A stretch of DNA of 18,943 bases. Origin: a candidate division WWE3 bacterium RIFOXYD1_FULL_39_9 (GTDB lineage: Bacteria > Patescibacteriota > WWE3 > UBA101185 > UBA10185). The stretch covers positions 1-18,943 of the forward strand of contig MEWG01000016.1 in assembly GCA_001773295.1 (NCBI GenBank), given 5' to 3'. Every line of letters starts with the position of its first letter. Position 1 is the first letter of the stretch. Under the pieces are notes generated by a model. It was given only the letters and a program-made list of their open reading frames with translations. It made no database searches and was not told the origin of the DNA. Positions 6,403 through 13,110 of this stretch are shown here, in pieces. A program made the translations under genes and the position numbers.

Positions 6403-7797
6403 TTAAAGTTTTCTTCTTACCTTGAACTTACCGTCAGGTAAATCTTCAACCGAGTAACCTAAATCGTTAATTTGGTGTCTTACTAAATCAGCCTTGTCCC
6501 AAATACCGTTTTTTCTGTACTCCGTGCGAGTCTTTACCAGATCCAGAACTTCCTGAGGTATTTCATATCCTATGGCGTCATCCAATTTTAGACCAAGGAC
6601 CTTGTCCATTTTCAAGATTGTTGCAAGTTTTACAGATTCACCCAGATTGCTCTTCAACATCTCCCAGCAAACTGCGAGTGCCTCCGGAATATTTATATCG
6701 TCATTTAACACATCCATAAAGTTCGCTATGTGTCTGTCAGAAGGCATCGCCTTTTCAGCGTCTTTGTATCCACCCAAAATGTCATATAAATGCTTAAGTG
6801 AATTTTGTGCATTCTGAAGAGACTCCCAAGTAAAGTTCAAAGGAGATCGGTAATGAGCTGTCATAAACAAGTATCTCAATGCGAGCGGATCAAAACCTCT
6901 TTCGTCTAGGTCAGTGAGAGTGTATTGGTTGCCGATACTTCTTCCCATTCGGCCTCCATCAACCTGTAAAAACGCCCCGTGCATCCAATATTTTGAAAAT
7001 TCCTTACCGCTGGCGCACTCACTCTGAGCAATTTCATTTTGATGGTGAATCATTCTCAGGTCCTCGCCACCTAAATGAAGGTCGATAGTTTCACCAAGCT
7101 CTTTCATTGACATTGCAGAACACTCTAGATGCCATCCAGGAAATCCTACGCCCCAGGGTGAATCCCATTCCTGCCATCGTTTCTCATCTTTTGGAGAAAA
7201 TTTCCAAAGTGCAAAATCAGCAGGATTTCTTTTTTCAGGATTGGGCTCGACACGCGCACCTTCCATTATAGTCTCGGCTGTCATACCGGACAGTTGGCCA
7301 TATTTTTCAAATTTTGAAGTATCAAAATATATTCCATCAGCTATTCTGTATGCATAACCTTTTCTTTCAAGTTCCCTCACGAGCGCAATCTGATCCGGAA
7401 TGTATTCGGTTGCTCTGGTAAATTTATAAGGTTTTAGAAGATTCAAACGATCGTAGCCTTTTAAAAAGTCATTGATGTAATAGTCGGCGATATCCCTTGC
7501 ACTTCTTCCTTCACGTTCTGCCGCTGCCTCGAGTCTATCTTTACCGATGTCTGCATCACCTAAGTTATCGCCGGTCATGTGGCCGACGTCAGTATAATTC
7601 ATTACATATTTAACCTTGTAGTCATTGAGTAAAAGAGTTCTGTGAACAAAATCTCCAAAAGTGTAAGTTCTGTAATTTCCGATAGAAATAAAGTTGTAAA
7701 CAGTTGGACCGCACAAGTACATTGTGACCATTTCAGGATTACTCGGTCTGAAATCTTCAACTTTTCTGGTTAAGGAATTATAAACTCTCATTGCCAT
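6403..7797 (-). CDS. cysS: Cysteinyl-tRNA synthetase with atypical signature motifs
   Basis: This 464-aa class I synthetase charges tRNA-Cys. The zinc ligands are kept: Cys29 (YLCGPTVYN), Cys226 (WHLECSAMS), and His251 and Glu255 in MIHHQNEIAQSE. The fold is covered from MRVYNSLTRK to the C-terminal helical region, which is short. Two signatures differ from the family: the HIGH motif reads SIGN (residues 38-41; CysRS usually has HIGH or HIGN), and KMSKS reads RMGRS (283-287), followed by the usual IGN. The catalytic and zinc pockets otherwise look complete, so I expect an active enzyme. ATG codons at residues 1 and 3 are both possible starts. A TAAAAT hexamer lies 6 nt before the first. It follows recR by 40 bp and ends tail-to-tail with the surface-protein gene. 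Confidence 0.95.
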   Translation of the reverse strand: MAMRVYNSLTRKVEDFRPSNPEMVTMYLCGPTVYNFISIGNYRTYTFGDFVHRTLLLNDYKVKYVMNYTDVGHMTGDNLGDADIGKDRLEAAAEREGRSARDIADYYINDFLKGYDRLNLLKPYKFTRATEYIPDQIALVRELERKGYAYRIADGIYFDTSKFEKYGQLSGMTAETIMEGARVEPNPEKRNPADFALWKFSPKDEKRWQEWDSPWGVGFPGWHLECSAMSMKELGETIDLHLGGEDLRMIHHQNEIAQSECASGKEFSKYWMHGAFLQVDGGRMGRSIGNQYTLTDLDERGFDPLALRYLFMTAHYRSPLNFTWESLQNAQNSLKHLYDILGGYKDAEKAMPSDRHIANFMDVLNDDINIPEALAVCWEMLKSNLGESVKLATILKMDKVLGLKLDDAIGYEIPQEVLDLVKTRTEYRKNGIWDKADLVRHQINDLGYSVEDLPDGKFKVRRKL

Positions 7798-7803
7798 GAC
7801 TGT

Positions 7804-7809
7804 ATTTTA
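7804..7809 (-). promoter_or_regulatory. -10-like hexamer of cysS, 6 nt before the ATG (leaderless candidate)
   Basis: The minus strand reads TAAAAT-ACAGTC-ATG. There is no Shine-Dalgarno before the ATG at 7797 and no convincing -35 box at 16-18 bp. The spacing is the same as at recR and frr. Confidence 0.45.
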
Positions 7810-7837
7810 GCATATGACTACAAGTCTTAATTAAAGA

Positions 7838-8488
7838 TTACGAAGTATAGCTTGATCTGCCTTCCATTGCTCTGCTTAAGGTGATGTCGTCGGCAAATTC
7901 AATATCACCTCCAACAGGCAATCCTCTGGCAATTCTAGAGATTTTCAGTCTGTCAGAACCGTAGCCGGCATCTCGTAACATTTTTGAGATGTATAACGCT
8001 GTGGACTCCCCTTCCATGCTGCTGTTGGTAGCCATAATCAGTTCAACAACGCGCTGGTTATCAAGTGAATCAAAACCACGTTCATCAAGTAGTTTTTGAA
8101 CGCGCAATTTCAAATCAGCAATAAAAATTTCTTCAGGCCCGATATTGTTAAGCGGATCTATAACTCCATGCAGCACATGGTAAACACCTTTAAATCCGGT
8201 CTTTTCCAAAGCAAAAACGTCTAGCGCGTTTGCAACAATAGCAATTGTATACTGGTCGCGCGCAGAGTCGTCGCAAATTGAACAAATATTAAACTCGGTT
8301 ACATTCTTGCACACTTCACAAAGCTTTATCTCCCTTTTTAGATCTACTAAAGCATCTGCAAATTTTTGAAGCTCTTCTTGAGGAAAATGTAAAAGGTAAA
8401 AAGTTAATCTTTGCGCAGTCTTGGGACCTATTCCAGGCAATCGTTCGAATGATTCTATTAATTTGAGAATTGGCTTGGGTAAGTTCAC
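7838..8488 (-). CDS. recR: Recombination protein RecR
   Basis: This 216-aa protein has the full RecR layout. A helix-hairpin-helix comes first (SFERLPGIGPKTAQRL). A four-cysteine zinc site follows (Cys57, Cys60, Cys69, Cys72 in CEVCKNVTEFNICSIC). The Toprim domain covers about residues 79-175 (GVYHVLHGVIDPLNNIGPEE), and the C-terminus has KISRIARGLPVGGDIEFAD. RecR works with RecO/RecF to load RecA at gaps. The first Toprim strand reads IAIVANALDVFALEKT where most RecR have a Glu after the 'VV'; RecR Toprim is not catalytic, so function may be unaffected. Translation starts at GTG (8486-8488). It lies 46 bp after dnaX; the usual ybaB between them is missing. Confidence 0.96.
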   Translation of the reverse strand: MNLPKPILKLIESFERLPGIGPKTAQRLTFYLLHFPQEELQKFADALVDLKREIKLCEVCKNVTEFNICSICDDSARDQYTIAIVANALDVFALEKTGFKGVYHVLHGVIDPLNNIGPEEIFIADLKLRVQKLLDERGFDSLDNQRVVELIMATNSSMEGESTALYISKMLRDAGYGSDRLKISRIARGLPVGGDIEFADDITLSRAMEGRSSYTS

Positions 8489-8494
8489 TAAGCT

Positions 8495-8523
8495 ATTCTA
8501 CGGATCAAATGGGTAAAATTCAA
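8495..8523 (-). promoter_or_regulatory. recR promoter positioned for a leaderless GTG-started mRNA
   Basis: On the minus strand a -35 box TTGAAT (8518-8523) and a -10 box TAGAAT (8495-8500) are separated by exactly 17 bp. The -10 is followed by AGCTTA and then the GTG start codon. This is the best-formed example of the leaderless pattern in the window, because both boxes and their spacing are good. Confidence 0.6.
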
Positions 8524-8534
8524 CCGGAGTAAAG

Positions 8535-10196
8535 TTATAAAGGAAGTTCGCCGTCCAGCATTCCCAGTACCGCGCTTTTGTCTACTATTTGAGGGCCGGA
8601 AGGCATCATTATATTCATGTCTGTAAGTACACCTACTTCATTTGATTTCAGTTTTGCAGGCTTGTCGTCACTTAAGAAACACTTGAGATTTAGCTCGACA
8701 TTCATAATATCCTTGAGGGCATTTTCCACTAATTTCCTGTTCTTAGGGGACTCAAGTCGTTCTTTGTGGAATGCATAGAAAACTTCTAAAACCAAACTTT
8801 TGCCTTCAATTTTCATTGGTTTTGATGCCTTCAACAAAGCCAAGAGAGACCTATTTAAATCGTTCATTTTCTCTATCAATGCGGTCCATTTTTCTTTTAC
8901 TAGGTCTAGCTCGATAATCGCTTCTTGAGGTTCGTCGGCATCGGAATCTGCAGCAACCTCGCTTATAGAAACTGTTAAATCAGTCAATGTTTCTGTAAGA
9001 TCCTCAACCGCCTTATTATCTTTAACCTCTTCCTCTTTTTCCGGCTCTTTGTCGGTTTTGGTTTCACTCTTTTTTACAGGCGCAGTTGGCGTAACTTTCG
9101 GATTTGTATTAGGAGCACTCTTAACGACGGTTTCACTATTGTCGTAACCACAAACCTGAACAATAGCAATCTCTATCGGAAGCTGCGAAATTACATTCGT
9201 CTTAGTGTTGTTGTAAGCTTTTATAAAGTTATCCAGAATAAAAATAAGTTGAGAAGTTTGAATCCGCGATGTTTGTGAAGTAATTTCGGTTAATGCTTCT
9301 GCGGTTACCTCCAAAAAATCAGCAGAAACACCGGACTTAACGAGCAATAAATCTCTTAAATACTTGAGCAAATCTCCACACCAGACGTACAAATCAACAC
9401 CTTCTTCGTACAATTTATTTACAAGTTTTATTGCAGAAGCCGGATCTTTTGCCAACAAATAATCAACAAACTCTATATAATCCTCCCAGCTACCGGTACT
9501 TAACAGAGCCTCAGCCTTGATCTCACCTTCGCTTATTTGTTGTAACAACGTCTCAGCATCTCTAAAACCGCCCATCGACGCCCTTGCGATTCTTTCCAAA
9601 TCACTTTTTGTGACTTCAATTTTTTCAACTTTTGAAATATTCTCCAGCTTTGAAACAATTTGCTGAACTGTGGCTCTCTTAAATTTAAAAACTTGGCAAC
9701 GTGACTTTATCGTGTCCGGTACTTTATGCAGTTCGGTAGTGCATAGAATAAACATCACATTCTTTGGTGGCTCCTCTAAAGTCTTCAAGAGTGCGTTAAA
9801 AGCTTCCGACGTAAGCATGTGAACTTCGTCGATTATATAAATCTTATTCTTACCCATTACTGGGGCTAAACGTACTTTATTTTTCAGTTCGCGAATATCA
9901 TCTATTCCCCTATTACTTGCCGCGTCGATTTCAATTAGGTCAAGAAAAGTGCCTTCTCTAATAGCTACGCATGCCTCGCACTTATCGCACGGATCTCCGT
10001 CTTTACTCAACTTAGAGCAATTGAGCGATTTGGCCAGAATTCTAGCCGTGGATGTCTTGCCGGTTCCTCTTGGACCGACAAAAAGATAAGCATGAACGGT
10101 TTTGTTTGTGGAAACTTGTTTCGACAAGGCATCGGCAGCCTCGTTTGGTCTTGAAATTTCACTGAATTTTTGCGGTCTGTATTTGGTATAGAACAT
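8535..10196 (-). CDS. dnaX: DNA polymerase III subunit tau (with probable frameshift product gamma)
   Basis: The clamp-loader ATPase is 553 aa from the ATG at 10196 (MFYTKYRPQKFSEI, the standard DnaX opening). A TTG-started extension to 10259 adds 21 residues without family match, and I reject it. Walker A is GPRGTGKTS (41-49). Zinc ligands are Cys60, Cys70, Cys73 and Cys76. Walker B is IIDEVHML (121-128), and the SRC sensor motif is at 165-167. Domain III follows to about residue 350, then a charged linker (KKSETKTDKEPEKEEE), then a tau-type C-terminal domain ending SAVLGMLDGELPL. The linker contains an in-frame slippery heptamer A AAA AAG (9069-9075); slipping by -1 gives GAG then TGA, predicting a 377-aa gamma. 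The gene is followed by recR. Confidence 0.96.
   Translation of the reverse strand: MFYTKYRPQKFSEISRPNEAADALSKQVSTNKTVHAYLFVGPRGTGKTSTARILAKSLNCSKLSKDGDPCDKCEACVAIREGTFLDLIEIDAASNRGIDDIRELKNKVRLAPVMGKNKIYIIDEVHMLTSEAFNALLKTLEEPPKNVMFILCTTELHKVPDTIKSRCQVFKFKRATVQQIVSKLENISKVEKIEVTKSDLERIARASMGGFRDAETLLQQISEGEIKAEALLSTGSWEDYIEFVDYLLAKDPASAIKLVNKLYEEGVDLYVWCGDLLKYLRDLLLVKSGVSADFLEVTAEALTEITSQTSRIQTSQLIFILDNFIKAYNNTKTNVISQLPIEIAIVQVCGYDNSETVVKSAPNTNPKVTPTAPVKKSETKTDKEPEKEEEVKDNKAVEDLTETLTDLTVSISEVAADSDADEPQEAIIELDLVKEKWTALIEKMNDLNRSLLALLKASKPMKIEGKSLVLEVFYAFHKERLESPKNRKLVENALKDIMNVELNLKCFLSDDKPAKLKSNEVGVLTDMNIMMPSGPQIVDKSAVLGMLDGELPL
9064..9075 (-). promoter_or_regulatory. Programmed -1 ribosomal frameshift site in dnaX (gamma/tau switch)
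   Basis: The minus strand reads GTA AAA AAG AGT GAA in frame. The heptamer A AAA AAG is in the X XXY YYZ phase required for -1 slippage. In the -1 frame the next codons are GAG and TGA (9064-9066), giving a short form ending Lys-Lys-Glu after 377 residues. As I recall it, the E. coli dnaX site has the same heptamer, the same next codons and the same one-residue tail. I do not see a strong upstream Shine-Dalgarno-like stimulator or a strong downstream stem-loop, so efficiency may be lower than in E. coli. Transcriptional slippage on six A is a less likely alternative. Confidence 0.65.
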
Positions 10197-10231
10197 AATC
10201 GAATAAAAGGTAAACAGGTATTCCAAATTAA

Positions 10232-10259
10232 AGTATACAGTTGGACAAATTGTAATCAA
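10232..10259 (-). promoter_or_regulatory. Candidate dnaX promoter
   Basis: On the minus strand, TTGATT (10254-10259) and TATACT (10232-10237) are separated by 16 bp, about 35 bp before the dnaX ATG at 10196. No Shine-Dalgarno precedes the ATG. Confidence 0.4.
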
Positions 10260-10283
10260 CCAACCTAAGTTAGTGAACGATCG

Positions 10284-10306
10284 AAAATACCGCTTAGTTA
10301 CAAGCG
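10284..10306 (-). terminator. Weak possible terminator after pth
   Basis: The minus strand has CGCTT-GTAACT-AAGCG (10291-10306), then GTATTTT. The stem is only 5 bp and the T-run only four, so it may not terminate. Confidence 0.25.
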
Positions 10307-10324
10307 TGTGTTCTCAGTAAGCTT

Positions 10325-10831
10325 TTAGATAAGGCTTTTAACTGCCTCAGTAAGATGAGTAATAGCGGTAAGATCATCTGAGTCCATATCTGACAGGACC
10401 CAATCCTCAACATTATATTTAGATGTATCTACAGGTCTGCCTACACCTATTCTGATTCTTCTGAACTCTTTGGTGCCCAATTCCGTTATGACACTTTCCA
10501 CACCCCTGTGACCCGCTGAATTGGCCCCAGTTTGATTCTTTAACTTACCGATGAGTAAATCCACGTCGTCATGTATAACAATTAAATTTTCAGGGTCTAT
10601 TTTATAAAAGTTCAAAGCTTTAGAAACAGCCCTACCTGAATTATTCATAAATGTGTGGGGTTTGAGAAAAATGTACTCTGGTTCAAGTGCAATCTCAGCG
10701 TCAAATTTCTTCTCGGTAGTAAATTCAAGTCCACGCTCTCTAACAATATTTTCCAAAAGGATAAACCCAACGTTATGACGAGTTTTTATATATTTGTCTC
10801 CCGGATTTCCGAGTCCCACAATTAGTTTCAT
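10325..10831 (-). CDS. pth: Peptidyl-tRNA hydrolase
   Basis: This 168-aa enzyme releases peptides from prematurely dropped peptidyl-tRNA. The family signature is at the start: LIVGLGNPGDKYIKTRHNVGF, with Asn9 and the catalytic His19. It also has FLKPHTFMNNSG, HDDVDLLIGKLK with Asp89, and SAGHRGVESVI. It is somewhat shorter than the typical 180-195 aa, with a trimmed C-terminus. Its ATG overlaps the ybeY stop by one base (TAATG on the minus strand), which implies translational coupling. It is the last gene of the rpsU-yqeY-ybeY-pth cluster. Confidence 0.96.
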   Translation of the reverse strand: MKLIVGLGNPGDKYIKTRHNVGFILLENIVRERGLEFTTEKKFDAEIALEPEYIFLKPHTFMNNSGRAVSKALNFYKIDPENLIVIHDDVDLLIGKLKNQTGANSAGHRGVESVITELGTKEFRRIRIGVGRPVDTSKYNVEDWVLSDMDSDDLTAITHLTEAVKSLI

Positions 10832-11133
10832 TAATGGTCATCTCCGTCATGGTGCACGCCCAATAAATGCAAAACACCGTGCTCAACTAAAGCAGCAATT
10901 TCCTGTTCTAGCGTGTTTCCATATTCACCGGCCTGCCTTTCAGCCTGCTCGACATTAACTATAACATCGCCCAGATAATATTTACCGTGTTCTAATTCTT
11001 GGTCAATATTAAATGACAAAACGTCAGTTGCGTAATCTTTATTTAGAAACTTTTTATTGAGTTTTCTTATCTCTGAATCATTGGTTAAGGTAATGGAAAT
11101 CTCTATATTACCGCGGGTTAAGTTGGTTTTCAT
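10831..11133 (-). CDS. ybeY: Endoribonuclease YbeY, very short form
   Basis: YbeY is a zinc-dependent endoribonuclease in 16S rRNA maturation and ribosome quality control. At 100 aa this copy is about two thirds of the common length. It keeps the core: NDSEIRKLNKKFLNKDYATDVLSF, then YYLGDVIVN, then the zinc site HGVLHLLGVHH with His85, His89 and His95. The Asp that usually precedes the third His is His94 here. The protein ends five residues after the last zinc ligand, so the C-terminal helix of most YbeY proteins is gone. The start is 3 bp after the yqeY stop and the stop overlaps the pth start codon. Confidence 0.9.
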   Translation of the reverse strand: MKTNLTRGNIEISITLTNDSEIRKLNKKFLNKDYATDVLSFNIDQELEHGKYYLGDVIVNVEQAERQAGEYGNTLEQEIAALVEHGVLHLLGVHHDGDDH

Positions 11134-11136
11134 GAT

Positions 11137-11439
11137 CTATTCTAATGGAAATGGAAACATTGCAGCAAATTCGTTTAAAATCTCAATCTCTCTTTTGGTT
11201 TTTTGAATTGATTCTGTTCTTCCACCTTTTTCGTACATCTCAAGGGACTCATTTAATTGCTTCAACTGTTTTTTTAAAACCTTAAAGGCGTGTTCGTCGT
11301 TTAACTCAACACCCTGCGGTCTGAGTTCGATCTCTTTATTCTTTACAGCTGAAAGGTAATACCTCAACACACCAAGTTTTTCCATATCCTTGGCTTTTGT
11401 ATATTCAACAATTAATGATCTCAAATTATCTAGAATCAT
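11137..11439 (-). CDS. yqeY: GatB/YqeY-domain protein, truncated form
   Basis: This 100-aa protein covers the first two thirds of the YqeY family (about 148 aa): LRYYLSAVKNKEIELRPQG, VLKKQLKQLNESLEMYEKGGR, and KTKREIEILNEF. It stops at AAMFPFPLE, where the family usually has a 'YLPxQL' segment followed by a helical tail domain. YqeY resembles the tail domain of GatB, and its exact role is not established. The frame overlaps the end of rpsU by 4 bp (ATGA), so the gene is translationally coupled to it. rpsU-yqeY is a conserved pair in many bacteria. There is no sign of a frameshift, so the short length looks genuine. Confidence 0.85.
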   Translation of the reverse strand: MILDNLRSLIVEYTKAKDMEKLGVLRYYLSAVKNKEIELRPQGVELNDEHAFKVLKKQLKQLNESLEMYEKGGRTESIQKTKREIEILNEFAAMFPFPLE

Positions 11440-11627
11440 TTTCTGTATTTCTCCAAGTAAATCTTGTGGGCTAATTCTTTAGCTTTTTGTCTTTTAATTT
11501 CACTTGGTTTTCTATATCGATCCCTGTCGCGTAATTCTTGAAGTATACCTGCTCTTTGTACTTCTCTATTGAACCTTCGTAAGGCTTGTTCAAGAGATTC
11601 GCCATTTCGGACTTTAATTTTTGTCAT
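11436..11627 (-). CDS. rpsU: 30S ribosomal protein bS21
   Basis: The protein is 63 aa from the ATG at 11627 (MTKIKVRNGESLEQALRRFNREVQRAGILQE), with the standard S21 helix and the basic tail YRKPSEIKRQKAKELAHK. A GTG at 11642 in the same frame would add five residues (MIVTK); the ATG matches the family start better. There is no clean Shine-Dalgarno; GGGTGATTG lies 13-21 nt before the ATG. It is first in rpsU-yqeY-ybeY-pth. S21 is a late, surface-exposed small-subunit protein needed for initiation in many bacteria. Confidence 0.94.
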   Translation of the reverse strand: MTKIKVRNGESLEQALRRFNREVQRAGILQELRDRDRYRKPSEIKRQKAKELAHKIYLEKYRK

Positions 11628-11644
11628 TTTAGTAACAATCACCC

Positions 11645-11738
11645 TGCTAGTCTGCTAAGTAACTGGCAGTCTAAACTAGCAAGTGCTGTGTGCAAACACC
11701 TCCAAACTGCGTTATATAACTAAATAAACATTTTTCAA
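11645..11738 (-). promoter_or_regulatory. rpsU promoter and structured leader
   Basis: On the minus strand, -35 TTGAAA (11733-11738) and -10 TATAAC (11711-11716) have a 16-bp spacer. The predicted start is near 11704, giving a leader of about 77 nt. GGAGGTG lies at the very 5' end (about 11697-11703). A bulged hairpin follows: outer arms TGCTAGT/ACTAGCA (11675-11681 with 11645-11651), a 5-nt bulge, and inner CTGC/GCAG. The hairpin ends about 18 nt before the ATG, so it could control access to the start. Confidence 0.5.
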
Positions 11739-11765
11739 AACTTGCTTGGGCACTTTGCGAACCCG

Positions 11766-11844
11766 ATTGCTAAAATACTGGAGTTATGAAAGAAAATAGT
11801 ATCTTATAGCCGCAATATTCTAACAGATTTTCTCAAATTGTCAC
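11766..11844 (-). promoter_or_regulatory. Second upstream promoter with a hairpin at its start
   Basis: On the minus strand, GTGACA (11839-11844) and TAGAAT (11817-11822) are separated by 16 bp. Just downstream, 11766-11816 can fold as ATTGC/GCAAT plus an 8-bp stem with one mismatch (11771-11778 with 11799-11806) and a 5-nt bulge. The transcript could be a longer rpsU leader or a separate small RNA. The rest of the 320-bp gap between rpsU and rseP holds this element, the rpsU promoter and the rseP terminator; I see no coding sequence in it. Confidence 0.35.
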
Positions 11845-11920
11845 CGGTATATTTAAGTATATTCACGAAAGGCTACATACTCAAAATTTCGAACACCGAG
11901 GATTTACTGTAATTATGAGT

Positions 11921-11968
11921 AAAAAAAGGTATCAGTAGAATCTAGCCCAGTGACAGCGTATTCTACTG
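11921..11968 (-). terminator. Intrinsic terminator of frr-rseP
   Basis: A perfect 9-bp inverted repeat (CAGTAGAAT 11933-11941 and ATTCTACTG 11960-11968) with an 18-nt loop is followed on the minus strand by ATACC and seven T (11921-11927). One arm includes the rseP stop codon. Confidence 0.7.
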
Positions 11969-13099
11969 CACGATGTCTTTTATGGTTATCAGAACAATTA
12001 AACCTAGTAAGAACATAATACCTATTTTGTGTATATTTGCTTCAAAAGCCGGGGAAATTTTCTTCCCGCGCACTTTTTCTATAACTACAAACAGCATTCT
12101 TCCCCCATCCAATGCCGGCAGTGGCAAAATATTAACAAAAGCCAAGCTGATGGACATAAGTGCAATAAAGTCCAATATATTCACTAAAACCTTGTCGCCA
12201 CCATACTCAAGAACACTGCCTATCACCTGATATATGCCTACAGGTCCTGAGACGCTCTGAGATACAGGTGAAATAGTTTTGCTCTCGAATGATAAGCTAA
12301 TCAACTTACCAAACGATGACAACGAGTATGCAGTTACGTTATAAGCATGGAAAAATCCTGAAAAAGCTGTTTGCACCGGCGTGACATATTGCAGTGAAAC
12401 CGACTTTGTAAGGTACACGCCAAGTACCGGATTCCCCTTTTCATCCAGACTCGGTACAAGTGTAACCGTTCTCATCGCACCTGTTTCACCTTCTTTTATA
12501 TCTTTAAGTAGAACATTAACTTCGGTGTCCACTTTACTTTCCAATACTCTTCTTATATCAGATGCGTTGTTTACGGGCTCTTCGTCAATTTGCAACACAG
12601 CTTCACCCACCATAATTCCTGCCTTCTCTGCTGCAGAGTCTTTCTCAATTGAAGTTACAACAGCCCCGATGATTGATTCGTTTCCAAATCTAAAATTGTA
12701 ATCAAAGAAAAGTGGAATATATGAAGTTTTAAAACCTGACATCGCCAAAACAACGTAGAACAAAACCACCGCAAGAACCACGTTCATAAAAACACCAGCG
12801 CCAAGAACCAATAGTCTATGTAAGGGACTTCTGGCGGCAAAACTTGCCGGATCGTGCTGTACGTCAACGCCGGGAATTTCTTCAGGCTCTTCGCCTAAAA
12901 CTTTAACGAAACCACCAAAAGGCAATAGGTTAAGTGAATAGATAGTATCCCCTATTTGCTTCCCAAGTATCCTTGGTGGAAGTCCCAAACCAAACTCCTC
13001 TACCTTTATACCAAGCTTTTTAGCTACAAAAAAATGTCCTGATTCGTGCACCAAAACAAGTACGGATAGGATTAATATAAATACAATAAATGTTGTCAT
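11963..13099 (-). CDS. rseP: Site-2 metalloprotease, RseP family
   Basis: This 378-aa integral membrane zinc protease has HESGH at residues 18-22 in the first transmembrane helix. The GxxxN/P-rich segment GLGLPPRILGKQIGDTIYSL and LLPFGGFVKVLGE follow. A second helix lies near residues 97-120. A PDZ domain (about 140-235) contains GAVVTSIEKDSAAEKAGIMVGEAVLQI. Then comes the second metal-binding segment NILPLPALDGGRM and a final helix. It cleaves substrates within the membrane, in other bacteria anti-sigma factors or signal peptide remnants; the substrate here is unknown. It starts 11 bp after frr and is probably co-transcribed with it. The usual frr-uppS-cdsA-dxr-rseP order is reduced to frr-rseP. 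Confidence 0.94.
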   Translation of the reverse strand: MTTFIVFILILSVLVLVHESGHFFVAKKLGIKVEEFGLGLPPRILGKQIGDTIYSLNLLPFGGFVKVLGEEPEEIPGVDVQHDPASFAARSPLHRLLVLGAGVFMNVVLAVVLFYVVLAMSGFKTSYIPLFFDYNFRFGNESIIGAVVTSIEKDSAAEKAGIMVGEAVLQIDEEPVNNASDIRRVLESKVDTEVNVLLKDIKEGETGAMRTVTLVPSLDEKGNPVLGVYLTKSVSLQYVTPVQTAFSGFFHAYNVTAYSLSSFGKLISLSFESKTISPVSQSVSGPVGIYQVIGSVLEYGGDKVLVNILDFIALMSISLAFVNILPLPALDGGRMLFVVIEKVRGKKISPAFEANIHKIGIMFLLGLIVLITIKDIVQ

Positions 13100-13110
13100 A
13101 AGTGGAACTG

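Noticed and set aside
10197..10259. TTG-started 21-residue extension of DnaX
   Set aside because: DnaX starts MFYTKYRP at 10196; the extension overlaps the likely promoter and has no family match.
11776..11808. Plus-strand GGAG followed by a 7-codon ORF (MKENSIL) in the rpsU upstream region
   Set aside because: A possible leader peptide, but no plus-strand gene follows and its promoter is poor; it lies in the loop of a hairpin better read on the minus strand.
11740..11820. Possible tRNA-like GGGTTCGCAA segment on the minus strand
   Set aside because: No 5-bp T-arm stem, anticodon arm or 7-bp acceptor pairing can be formed around it.
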